This document shows positions 10,035 through 18,710 of a stretch of 25,000 bases of DNA, one piece after another (position 1 is the first letter of the stretch; each line of letters begins with the position of its first letter). Position numbers and translations under genes: made by a program. The notes below the pieces were generated by a model. That model searched no databases. It saw only the letters and a list, made by a program, of their open reading frames with translations, and was not told the origin of the DNA. Source of the stretch: Penaeus vannamei (taxonomy: Eukaryota > Arthropoda > Malacostraca > Decapoda > Penaeidae); NCBI RefSeq assembly GCF_042767895.1, contig NC_091575.1:17085188-17110187 (forward strand), written 5' to 3'.

Positions 10035-10090
10035 CGCAGGGTCGGGCACCGCACGCAGCACCTGTTCAGTGGCCGCCACCCATAGCGTCA
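10035..10090 (-). CDS. candidate 56-nt internal exon, unknown protein
   Basis: Read on the minus strand, the polypyrimidine tract made by the complement of 10093-10356 contains no AG for about 264 nt and ends in ccccatag, with AG at 10092-10091. After 56 nt comes a near-consensus donor, GCG|GTAAGTACG, with GT at 10034-10033. Two of the three frames contain stops. The third is open for the whole segment, enters with two bases of a split codon, ends exactly on a codon boundary, and encodes TLWVAATEQVLRAVPDPA. Codon use is GC-rich at third positions, unlike the flanks. I do not recognise the protein family, and no partner exon was found in the window. The signals are seen in the sequence; that it is a real exon is inferred. 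Confidence 0.27.
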
Positions 10091-10092
10091 CT

Positions 10093-10345
10093 ATGGGGAG
10101 GGGAGGGGATGGGAAGGGATGGGAGGGGAGGGGAAAGGAAGTTAAGGGAGGGAAAAAATGGAGGGAGGGAAAGGGAGGGGATTAGAGAGGAAGTCAAGGG
10201 AAGGAGCAGAGGAGAGGGGGAAGGGAGGGGAAAGAAAGAGAGGATGGTAAAGGAGGGAAGAGGAAATTGAGGGGAAATGGTGAAAGGGTTGGGAAGAAGA
10301 GAGAGAGAGAAGGAGAGGGAAAATGGGCAGAGAGGGAGGCAGGGT
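10093..10345. repeat. polypurine GGGA/GGAA block
   Basis: About 250 bp with essentially only A and G on the plus strand (GGGAAGGGAT, GGGAGGGG and similar degenerate units). It is the complement of the pyrimidine tract upstream of the minus-strand candidate exon. Confidence 0.85.
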
Positions 10346-10580
10346 GAGGTGTAATGTCTCGACCGGACGTTTAGATAAAGAAAATAATTGTTTTGTATAT
10401 ATACAGGTGTGTATGTGTTTGTGTTTTTGTTTTTGTCTGAATGCACCGCAGATTGATAAGTCTGTTTACATAATTCTTCGAATATGCCAATACAAATCCA
10501 CGCGATTTTTCCACTTCCATTCAAATGATCCTAACTTTTATCAATCGTGAAGTGAAAAAGTAAAACCCCGAGACACCTAA
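10346..10580. other. unique AT-rich DNA
   Basis: Unique sequence with a short TGTTTTTG-rich patch (10405-10437). Nothing coding was recognised. Confidence 0.5.
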
Positions 10581-10820
10581 AGCGCCGCAGTGTTCCCTAC
10601 ATCTCCGAATCAGTTGGGCGACAAAGGCAATCGCGGAACTCAGTCGAGGCGAAGACAAACAAGTCCGAGGGAAGTCAGCCTCGCCGCCAGGGACGCTGCG
10701 CCGGCGAGGAGAGGAGTGCGGCGCCGTGGGAAGAAGTGCGGCGGGGCGGCCTCGAGCTCGCGCCGCTCGTCTCCGGAGATCTCTCGGACTCGCTGCTCGG
10801 GCCTCCGGGTCACTTGGGTT
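10581..10820. promoter_or_regulatory. CpG-rich island, possible promoter or first exon
   Basis: About 31 CpG dinucleotides in ~240 bp at high GC content, with an observed/expected ratio near 1 by hand count. It stands out sharply from the AT-rich flanks. Non-low-complexity open frames cross it on both strands: plus from ATG 10590, with a basic region, then a hydrophobic stretch around WVALFSCFLMFIGF; minus without an ATG, from about 10850 down to about 10640. Neither protein is recognised, and the hydrophobic stretch lies in T-rich DNA beyond the island. There is no clear TATA box or splice pair. A promoter/first-exon role is inferred only from composition. Confidence 0.3.
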
Positions 10821-11130
10821 GCTCTTTTCTCTTGTTTTTTAATGTTTATTGGGTTTATCTCCCATAATCCTTATGCAGGAAAACAGACAGACAGACAGAT
10901 TACCAGAGAGACGTACACAGACAGACAGACATCAATAAACAGCTGTAGCAAAGAGAATGGGACAGACAGAGAAACAAGCAAATCAACAGAGAAAGAGAGA
11001 GACAGCCAGAGAGACCGAAAGCGGGAGTGTCAAAAAGCTATCTGTCTTGCATTCCATTTCAACTTTCCCGTCCGGGGATGAGGACGGCTCGGGGGCATCA
11101 CGGAGCCGCGCCAGATGCGACGCTAAGCAT
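10821..11130. other. unique DNA with CAGA tetranucleotide repeats
   Basis: Degenerate (CAGA)n occurs at 10883-10900 and 10917-10932, and GAGA/ACAG-rich DNA up to about 11020, then unique GC-richer DNA. No gene is assigned. Confidence 0.6.
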
Positions 11131-11335
11131 CCCTCGCCCCCTTTCCCTTTACTCTCTTCGGCTCTCCCTTTCACTCCTCTCTGCTCTCTCCTTTGGGCGT
11201 CGTCTGCGTATTCTTATTCTCTTTCCGTGTCATGTGTGTTGTTATTGTGTTGCGGGTAACTGGTTATTTGCTTATTATTGTTGACATGTTGTAGAAGAAG
11301 GTTTGATGGATGGCGTGTTTCTTCTAAAAGTACTG
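11131..11335. other. pyrimidine-leaning unique DNA
   Basis: A C/T-rich stretch (11125-11195) is followed by T/G-rich unique DNA. No ORF or RNA gene is supported. Confidence 0.45.
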
Positions 11336-11870
11336 CTGCTAATAATAATAATAATGATAATGATGATAATAATGATAATAATAATACTGAAACTACTGTG
11401 GTGATGATGATATTAATGATATTGATGATTATGATAATGATAAAGGTAATGATGTTAAGGATTTTGGTGATATTAATCATAGTAATGATAATGATGATAA
11501 TAATGATAATAATCTACAGTAATAATGATGATAACAACAATAATGATGATAATGATAATTATGATGAATATAATAATAGTGATGGTAATGATAACAATAA
11601 TATTGATGCCGATGATATTGATAATTATATTAATCGTAATAATGATAATGAAAACAACGATAACGATAACAATAATACTAATGATAGTGATACCAACATC
11701 AAATTATGGCAATATTAAAGATGATTATAATGAAAAATGATATCAATAATGATAATAGTAGCAGTAAAAAGCACAAAAATGATGATGAGAAAGATATTAA
11801 TATTGGTGATAATGATAACGACAACATCGATATTGATACGCACAATAACTATTCGAATAGAAGTGCCTAT
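11336..11870. repeat. AAT/GAT/AAC trinucleotide repeat region, ~530 bp
   Basis: A long degenerate trinucleotide region dominated by AAT, GAT, ATG and AAC triplets. Frames read as Asn/Asp, Met/Ile or Ile/Val repeats. It has the look of an old, diverged (GAT/AAT)n array. Confidence 0.9.
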
Positions 11871-11899
11871 CACTCCTCCCATCATAATTATTACATCAC

Positions 11900-12660
11900 T
11901 CTCATGCAAGTCGCTGTCTGTCCTCGTCTGTGTTTCATCCTTCGCAGCTTTTCTCTCCCCGGTCTCTCGCCTCCCTCGTTAATTTCATTTGCCTCATCTG
12001 TCACCTCCCCGTCCACCCATCCTTCTCTTCTGCATTTTCTCCTTCGTCTTCCCCTTCCTGCCTCCATTCCCTCGTGGTCTCCCCCTTGTTTTCGTGTATT
12101 ATCCTTTGTTCATTTTTATTCCGTCTCCCTTTTACGCTTCTTTGCTGTTCTTGCAGTATAACATTCCTTTCCTTCTATTCTTGTTGTAGTCGTTCTTCTT
12201 TTCTCTCACTCCTTTCGTTCCTCCTCCTCCTGCAGTTCTTCTTGTATTTTTCCCATCCCTCATTTTTCTCATTCCACTCTTCCTCTTCCTTTTTCTCCTC
12301 CTCTCCCTCCTTTTCCTCCTCCTACTCCTCCTCTCTCCAGACTCTCTGTTTCCCGAACCTTCCTAGCAGCCATCCTACCCCATCCTCCCTTCTTCTTTCC
12401 TCTTTTCCCCCCATCTTCCATCTCACCTCATCTCTTTCCATCCCTTCCAATCTTTCCCTTCCCTTTCCTTTCCTCCTGCGCTTCCCCTTTCCCCTGCATT
12501 CCTATCCCTGCCCTCCCTTCCCATCCCTTCCCCCGTCTTCCTCTCCCTTTCCCTCCCCCTCCCCTCCCTCCCCCTCCCTTCCCCTCCCTCCCCCTCCCTT
12601 CCCCTCCCTCCCCCTCCCTTCCCCTCCCCATTCCTTCGAATGTCTCTCGCGGCTTCATCT
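11900..12660. repeat. long polypyrimidine block
   Basis: About 750 bp of CCT/CTT/CCCCT-rich plus-strand sequence. It produces a 276-codon Ser/Pro/Phe/Leu frame (11930-12760) that I regard as an artefact. It contains the perfect 20-bp minisatellite at 12561-12629. Confidence 0.85.
12561..12629. repeat. 20-bp minisatellite, 3.4 perfect copies
   Basis: The unit cccctccctccccctccctt occurs identically at 12561, 12581 and 12601, followed by a 9-base partial copy. Perfect identity suggests recent expansion. Confidence 0.95.
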
Positions 12661-12760
12661 CAATTTAAGATTCAGAGCTCTGGAAGGCGTGGCGGAGAGG
12701 AGCTCGCAGGATCTCTACGACCCGTCACACGTCGATCCTCTTTCCCCGAGTGGAGTGTGA
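12661..12760 (+). other. GC-rich island with exon-like open frame (weak)
   Basis: A short unique island between a long pyrimidine block (left) and a long purine block (right). Acceptor-like AGs lie at 12668-12669 and 12674-12675. The plus frame following them is non-repetitive, includes ALEGVAERSSQDLYDPSHVD and stops with TGA at 12758-12760. A minus-strand frame is also open across the same bases. No good donor and no family were recognised. It could be a terminal coding exon or chance. Confidence 0.18.
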
Positions 12761-13345
12761 TGGGGTTGAGGAAGGAGGGGGCGGGGGTGTGGAGGGGTGG
12801 TGGGGAGGCGATGTAAGGGGATAGAGTAAAGAGGGTTGGGGGTGGGGGAACGGGCTTAAGGGAGAGGGAGAGGGGTGGAGAGGGGTGGTGAGATAAAGGG
12901 GGGGGGGCGGGTGCATAGAAAAGGGAGTGATAATGTAGGGAGGTAGAAGGGGAAACTTAGGTAATTGGATAGGAAAAGATGGCGGGAGAGCGAGTCAGAG
13001 AGAGTGAGAGCGAGTGTGAGTGAGGGGGTAAGAGGATGAGAGGGAGAGAAGGTGAGAGCGTGAGAGTGAGAGCGAGAGAAGGAAGAAATGAGAGTGCGTG
13101 AGCGAAAGAAGGAGAGGGAGCGGCTGAGACTGAGACTAATATAGACAGACAGATAAAGAGACAAGATAGAGACACAAACACGAAACAGATATAGAGAGAA
13201 GGACGGAAAGAACAGCGAAGACACGAGCAGAGAGTGAAAAGAGGAAAGCAAACCGCAGTGTCGACCAGAACAGCGAGGAGCAACAGGCGGGAGCTGCGGG
13301 GGAAGGTAGAAGAGGAGAGGGGGTAGGGGTGGTGGGGGGGGGCAA
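12761..13345. repeat. long polypurine block
   Basis: About 585 bp of G/A-rich plus-strand sequence: a G-rich first part (GGGGTGG units, G11 at about 12899-12909), then GAGAG/GAGTG-rich DNA, then ACAGA-like units. It mirrors, on the opposite strand, the block at 11900-12660. Confidence 0.82.
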
Positions 13346-13950
13346 ATAAAGAAGGAAGGGGATCTCTGAAATTGGAAAATTAGGGTAAAATGAATCGGAA
13401 GTCTCTACGCATTTATATAGTATGTAGTTGTAAAAGAATGATGTAATAGCAGGACATGATACGGTAGCAGCAGGTAGATGTACAGAAAATTACAAAATAA
13501 CATGAAAGAACATGATACCAGCCTTTAGCTATACAGATAACAAATAATAATAATAACGTAATAACATGAAATGAGATGATACTATCTTGACGACGAAAAG
13601 AAGTGTGCTTGCGTTTGGAAATGATGGCAGTGATTTTGTTTGGTTGGCATGGTAACCTTGGGATGTTTATTTTGAGGGTTATGTAGTTGATTCTAGATTG
13701 CTCGTAATGATGGTGCTTAAGAGTATTAACCTGGCAGTCATCAGGATGATAATGGCGTTGCTAATGAGGAAGAAGAATGGATACAGAATAATGGTATTGT
13801 GCCGATTTGTAGTGTACTGATCTATGATATAGCAATTATCCTCATTAGGAAAGGGAATCACATAGAAGTGTTTTGGCAAAGCATGTTTGGGAACATTTTT
13901 TTATGCAATTTCATATCCATACCTATGCATTTTTCTCTATTTCATCTCTA
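13346..13950. other. unique AT-rich DNA with three degenerate ~60-bp repeats
   Basis: Mostly unique DNA. The segment aataacatgaaa...tgatac recurs at 13496 and 13560 with about 3 mismatches in 23, and a weaker relative ending catgatac lies at 13455, giving 56-64 bp spacing. A short AAT run is at 13542-13555. No gene was recognised. Confidence 0.5.
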
Positions 13951-13955
13951 GGAAA

Positions 13956-14099
13956 GCTAGAACGATGTAGTGGTTACCTTACCGTGACAAATCAACTGAT
14001 TTACAGAATAACTGAGTGCTTAAGTATCTTAGATTCGCTTAGGTGCGCTTACAAGCATTTTGTTAGCAATCTACGATAACCCCTGCCGTATCGTTCCAG
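13956..14099. mobile_element. candidate short TIR element (MITE-like), ~143 bp
   Basis: The left end ctagaacgatgtag...ggttacc and the reverse complement of the right end ctggaacgatacgg...ggttatc match at about 10 of the first 14 positions, and the pairing continues into a ggttaYc block. GGAAA lies just left of the left end (13951-13955) and at the right end (14099-14103), like a 5-bp target duplication. There is no transposase, so it would be non-autonomous. The match is modest and may be chance. Confidence 0.3.
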
Positions 14100-14222
14100 G
14101 AAATTTGAGTTAAAGTGTTAGTTATTTTTTGTATGTTTGTCAGTAGCAATTACTTAACTGTTTTATATTTTTTGTCTTACTTTTTATTTTCTGATTATGA
14201 AAAGAAAGAAGTCTGTGTGTCT
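14100..14222. other. AT-rich unique DNA
   Basis: T-rich unique sequence, nothing recognised. Confidence 0.5.
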
Positions 14223-14432
14223 CGATGGCTCTTTCTGTTTTTATATCTGGTCTCTCTTCTCTCGTTTCTCTTTATCTCTCTCACTCTCACTCTCCCTCTC
14301 TCTTTCTCTTCGTCTCCCTTTCCCTCCCCCTCCCTTTCTCCCTCTCCCTCCTCCTCTCTCTTTTTCTCTTCTCTTCGTCTCCCTTTCCCTCCCCCCCCCC
14401 TTTCCCTCTCCCTCTCTGCATACGCTCGCGCT
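14223..14432. repeat. polypyrimidine block with ~65-bp tandem duplication
   Basis: C/T-rich tract. The segment cttcgtctccctttccctcc occurs at 14309 and again 65 bp later at 14374, with similar pyrimidine sequence around both copies. The second copy has a C10 run (about 14391-14400). Confidence 0.8.
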
Positions 14433-14740
14433 CACTCGCTTGTGTGTGCGCGTGTGTGAAAAGACTTCGTGGTTTGGTGCGCCAATTCCGAAGGATGTAG
14501 ACCCAGAGCGCTAGCTGATGCCTCCCTCCCGGTAGGATTAAGAACCGAATGATTTCCTGTGACACCGAGAGGGTGACGAGCGCGAAAGAGCGAGAAGAAA
14601 AAGGAAGATGAATAAGAGATGGCCGCCGAATCAAACTTTAGGCTTAGATCCAATTTAGGCCGTGACCCGCGAGACTAACCCCCTGCCTGGCGGACGTCCC
14701 GTGAATATTACATGCGGAACATCCTCCATACTCGGGAGCG
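14433..14740. other. unique GC-richer island between pyrimidine and purine blocks
   Basis: Non-repetitive island of about 300 bp. Minus strand: after ~76 AG-free bases, ctctcggtgtcacag gives an acceptor-like AG at 14558-14557, followed by an open frame (14556 to about 14466) that includes IIRFLILPGGRHQLALWVY. Plus strand: two different frames are also open across the same bases. No strong donor and no recognised family were found on either strand, so I cannot choose between them. Confidence 0.25.
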
Positions 14741-15350
14741 GATTGGGGGTAGGAGGGGGGGGGGTGGAGGTGGAGGGGCTTTGATGGATGGAGAGGGTGG
14801 AAGTGGGGTGGAGGTTACAGGGGGAGAGGAGGTGTTGGAGATAAGGGGGTAGGACGTGGAGGTGGGTGAGAGGCAGGGAAAGGAGAAGGCGGTGGTGGAG
14901 GGAGAGATAAGAGAAGGGGGAGAAGGAGGAAGAGGAGATGGAGATTTTAGGGAAAGTGGATTTGATTAGGAAGGTGGAGGTGGTGGGAATGGGGTAAAAG
15001 GTTAGAGGAGAGGAGAACGGGGAGAACAATGTGGAGCGAAAAGAGGAAGAGGAGGAGAAGGTGAAGATGATGGTGTTGGCGGAAGTGGTTGTGGTAGACG
15101 TGGAAGTGAAAAGAGGATTGATTAAAGAAGAGGGTGAGAAGGGATAGAAGTGAGCAATAATGGATGATAAGAAGAGGACGAAAGGAATATGACTAATGGG
15201 GGAAGCAGGGAACGAAATGAATGCGAAGAAGAGGGGAAGAATGAATAATGAGAAGGAGAGAGGGTGACGAATGATAATCAGAAGAGGAAGACAAGAAAGA
15301 GGAGGGATGAAAGGAAGAAATAAAATGCTAGAGAAGAAATGGCATTATAA
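14741..15350. repeat. long polypurine block
   Basis: About 600 bp of GGA/GAA/GGT-rich plus-strand sequence. It is G-rich at the left (a G10-plus run near 14755) and grades into GAAGAGGA-rich DNA on the right. No gene was seen. Confidence 0.8.
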
Positions 15351-15640
15351 AAAAAGAATAATGTCAGTGGTAAAATAAAATTATACCTAACAACCCACAG
15401 TGATTACGATATCATCTTGCAACGATTACGCGGGTTGCAAAAGGCATTCTAGTAATTGGCGATCGATGACGCAATCCATTCCATTTTACGATGCGGATAC
15501 AGGAAGAGAATATAGATATGCCAGAATTGGGTTAAGTGCAAGAGGGATGGGCTCGTCCGAAGGGGAACCTCTCGGGGGAAGTCAGGTCTGTGTGGAGCCG
15601 CAAGGGCTTCGTGTGAGCTGTGGGCTGCCGGGGTAGGGGG
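15351..15640 (+). other. unique stretch with an unassigned open frame
   Basis: Unique sequence of balanced composition. A 78-codon frame (15400-15636) is not low complexity and contains QSIPFYDADTGREYRYARIG, but has no recognisable domain, signal sequence or splice support. It ends at a G11-12 run (15636-15647). A real gene is possible but unsupported. Confidence 0.2.
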
Positions 15641-15720
15641 GGGGGGGTGAGAAGAGAGAAGGGAAAGAGAAAGAGAGGAAGAGGAGAGGGAGAGAGAGGG
15701 GTAAGGAAAGGGGGAGATTA
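15641..15720. repeat. short polypurine tract
   Basis: GAGA/GGAA-rich 80-bp purine tract following the G-run. Confidence 0.75.
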
Positions 15721-15727
15721 TAACTGT

Positions 15728-15871
15728 TATGGCTGAGATAAGCTAAATGAAAGTAGCGACCACGCTGAAAGCAAACAGGAGATCACTGGTAAGCGAACAC
15801 GTTAAAGTAAATTACTGATAGGGGAGCGTCTTAAACCAAATGACTGATAAGCGCCCGTGTTAAGCCAAACG
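15728..15871. repeat. 29-bp tandem repeat, 3 clear copies plus degenerate ones
   Basis: Copies begin at 15785, 15814 and 15843, exactly 29 bp apart, each of the form actgRtaRg...taaRNcaaayg. A fourth, degenerate copy (agcgaccacg...gaaagcaaac) lies just upstream, and a fifth trace (gctgagataagctaaatg) at 15732-15749. This is not a simple-sequence repeat, unlike most arrays here. Confidence 0.8.
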
Positions 15872-16370
15872 ACGCGGGCGTGATGAACAGCGAGGCCGGC
15901 GTCCCTGCGTCTCCGAAGGCGTCGCCAGGGAGGCAGAAGAAACAGCGGCGCGGCGGCATCTCGGCTCTGTTATCTCGGGAAGACATTTTAACAGCTTGGT
16001 TACTGCGCCGAAACTTGGTGCGGGATCCAGAAGTTTGCACTGTTTGAGGACTTGTAAACTTAAAATGAAGGAATCGCTAGACTGACGGAGGAATTCCAGA
16101 TATGCAAATAGTTCATAACTAAGTGTGGGCATATGTGCGCGTCTGCAAGCAAGGTGGCTCGTGTCAAGGGTCAGCTCAGAGATCGCGGTGTACTTTCGAG
16201 AGCGTAAGAATAAACTTGTGTTTATGGAAATACAGTTCTGAGTTTGTGTTTGTCCTCGGTAATAGTTGCATTTAGCTTGGATCTGTTTGTTTTTAATTAC
16301 CTTGTTAAAACCATTTGAGGAAATGGAATAGACAATGGAATTGCGGAAAATAGAATAATTTTTTTTTATG
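15872..16370. other. unique DNA with a GC-rich left part
   Basis: 15872-15985 is CpG-rich. Two minus frames cross it (ending near 15831 and 15860, neither low complexity nor recognisable), without clear splice sites. The remainder is unique AT-richer DNA with an ATGCAAAT octamer at 16102-16109 and AATAAA near 16209. No gene is assigned. Confidence 0.35.
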
Positions 16371-16746
<376 letters not shown>

Positions 16747-16748
16747 AG

Positions 16749-16807
16749 AAGCGTCTTACGGTGAGGGAGCGATCGCCAATTAGGGCACTTGAGAAGGATC
16801 GGGACTG
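16749..16807 (+). other. candidate 59-nt exon after the longest AG-free pyrimidine tract
   Basis: The first AG after ~400 AG-free bases is the CAG ending at 16748 (cctcctgcag). Two frames stop early in the segment. The third reads KRLTVRERSPIRALEKDRD and is either cut at a moderate donor, ACTG|GTAATG (GT at 16808-16809), or ends TGG TAA at 16810. Base composition changes abruptly to balanced sequence at the AG. No family is recognised and no partner exon was found. A chance acceptor is possible because the tract is a microsatellite. Confidence 0.22.
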
Positions 16808-16861
16808 GTAATGGCGGATGATAATGATTGACTCTGGGGTTTGTTGGCTCGCCGGTCTCCC

Positions 16862-16985
16862 CCTCTCCCCCTGGGTGATGGGGGGAGGGGGTGAGTACGT
16901 GTGGGGGAAGGGGATAAGTATGTGTTGGGGAGACGGAAGCTGGAGCTAGGGTGGGTTTTTAGAGGGGGTAGGTAGGGTGGGGTCG
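16862..16985. repeat. G-rich tract
   Basis: GGGGGA/GTGGGGG-rich plus-strand sequence with several G-runs and quadruplex potential. It includes a donor-like ggg|gtgagtacg near 16890. Confidence 0.65.
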
Positions 16986-17039
16986 TTTCTTACTGCTCTC
17001 GCCAATTTGTGCGGAATACGTCTAACGTCCCGTTCTTTT

Positions 17040-17340
17040 CTTCTTGAACTTCTCTTCTCTTGCCTCGTCTTTTTTATTTTCCTTTTTTGTATTATCATGA
17101 TTATTTTTTGTTGTTCTGTAGTTTCTGGTTCCGTATTCTCTTCCTTCTTTCCACATATTTTAGGTTCTCCCTTAGACAATATCCCACCTCCTCTTCCTTT
17201 TCCACTTCCACCACCACTTCTTCCCCTTCCTTCGCTTTCCCCTTCCCCTTCCCTCCCCACTCCTCCCCTTCCTTCACCTTTCCCCTTCCCCATCCTCTTC
17301 CCCTCCCCTCCTCTCCCCTCCCAAATCTTGCTCCTCTTGC
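17040..17340. repeat. T/C-rich pyrimidine block
   Basis: T-rich, then CCCCTTCC-rich plus-strand sequence. Frames across it are Phe/Leu/Pro-rich artefacts. Confidence 0.75.
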
Positions 17341-17500
17341 CCTAATGCTGATTGACTCTCGGGCAACTAGTTCGGCGCTCAGAATAGCTTCCTCGTCTAA
17401 GCTGATCGTTAGACCCAAATCTTTTCTATGGAATACCTGGGCTCTGATTCGCAACGTTGTCTAATGGCGCTGTTTTACTTCCTCTGCGGGGTAAGCTGTC
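17341..17500. other. unique island open on both strands, donor-like site on plus
   Basis: About 130 bp of balanced unique sequence. Plus: ATG at 17428 opens MEYLGSDSQRCLMALFYFLC and then meets a donor-like GCGGG|GTAAGC at about 17491, as a short first coding exon might. Minus: an open frame includes HRKDLGLTISLDEEAILSAE with no ATG. Neither is recognised. At most one can be real, and possibly neither is. Confidence 0.2.
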
Positions 17501-17860
17501 TTGTTTTTGTTTGTTCTTCTGATGGAGTTTTTGGAGCGTTATTGACTTTTTCATTGTTTGTGGCTGCTGTTCTGGTCGCCCTTTCCCTTTCTTTTCTTGT
17601 CTGTGGATGTCTCTCTTTTAAACTTTTTTTTTTTTTTGCTGATGTCTTCTCTTTGTTCCGGCTTATAGTCTTTAGATATTGTATTATATTCATATTTTAC
17701 CGGCACTTATTGCAATGGTTGTCTTTCATTATTGTTATTATTATTATTATCATCATTATTATCATCATCACCATCATTTTCATTACACACACGCACATAC
17801 ATATATTTATGTGTATCTATATATATCTATCAATCCATATATATATATATGATATCCATT
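17501..17860. repeat. T-rich DNA followed by ATT/ATC and TA-rich repeats
   Basis: T-rich unique DNA to about 17720, ATT/ATC triplets at 17727-17783, a short CA patch (17785-17798), then TATA/ATCT-rich repeats to 17850. The long hydrophobic plus frame is a T-richness artefact. Confidence 0.75.
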
Positions 17861-18455
17861 TTCATAGTCTTTGCTAAATCCATTTTTATTTATACGGACT
17901 TTTCCATCTCTCAGTTTTCTTCCATTCATTTTCTTCTTTATTGCCATTCCTCTCGTGCGTTCTTGCAGTCTTTCTGGACACTTCGACTGCGACAGAAGAA
18001 TATTGCATTGTAAACAGCAGGAAATCTTGAGTCGCAAAGTTCATATATCTTAGTGGTTTCGTTTACATGTGTTTTTCAAGAGTGCTTCGACATGCACTCG
18101 TGGTGGGGAATAGCTAGAATGCCTCGTGATATTATTGGTATTATGCCATCTGTTTTCTTGTATTTCTAGTTTACTGTGGCTGTGTGTATTATGTCATCTG
18201 ATATTATTAGTTGTGTATATGTATTTCCATTTTATTTCTATCGGGTGTGTGCTTTCGTACGTAAGTGCATGCAGGTGTATGCCCACCCCGTTCCCCCATT
18301 TACCTGTATCCACTTGCCCCGAGAAAATTACATTTGCAAGGAATATCGCAGCGTTAGGAAATACCCGGATACCTTGCGAGGGGAAATGTCGTCCGGGAAA
18401 CCAGCTGGAAGACCCGGCGCTTTTCTCTCCCTCGGATGGAAAGATGAAATACTAG
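17861..18455. other. unique DNA, no gene recognised
   Basis: About 600 bp of unique sequence. A 95-codon frame at 18176-18463 is not low complexity in its second half (it includes KPAGRPGAFLSLGWKDEIL) but has no recognised family. A donor-like tac|gtaagtgc lies near 18259. Confidence 0.4.
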
Positions 18456-18459
18456 ATGT

Positions 18460-18595
18460 TTAAAAGGGGAGGGAGGGAGAGGGGACACGGGGAGGGGAGG
18501 GAGATAGGGGAAGGAAGGGGAGGGAGTGGGGAAAGGGGAAGGAAAGAGGGTGGAGGAAGGGAGGGGGAAGAGGGAGAGGAAGAAGAACGTGTAAT
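18460..18595. repeat. GGGA-rich polypurine tract
   Basis: A/G-only plus-strand sequence of degenerate GGGGA/GGGAA units. Confidence 0.85.
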
Positions 18596-18710
18596 ATGAT
18601 AAGGAATTTTCAAATTAGAAAAAGTGCTGAATACGCAGCTTGCTGGAGGAAAGGTTAAGGGGTGTTGACGGTGACCTGGAGAAACGGAGGACAGGAAGGA
18701 GTTAAGGGGT

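Noticed and set aside
11930..12760. 276-codon plus-strand ORF
   Set aside because: All but its last ~30 codons translate a polypyrimidine block (Ser/Pro/Phe/Leu). Absence of stops follows from absence of A and G. Only the terminal island was kept, as a weak candidate.
13957..14000. tRNA box A-like gatgtagtggttacc (tRNA-derived SINE?)
   Set aside because: No GGTTCGANNCC-type box B at the expected distance and no cloverleaf.
15785..15871. 29-bp repeats as a CRISPR array
   Set aside because: Copies are directly adjacent with no spacers, diverged, and the context is a eukaryotic genome.
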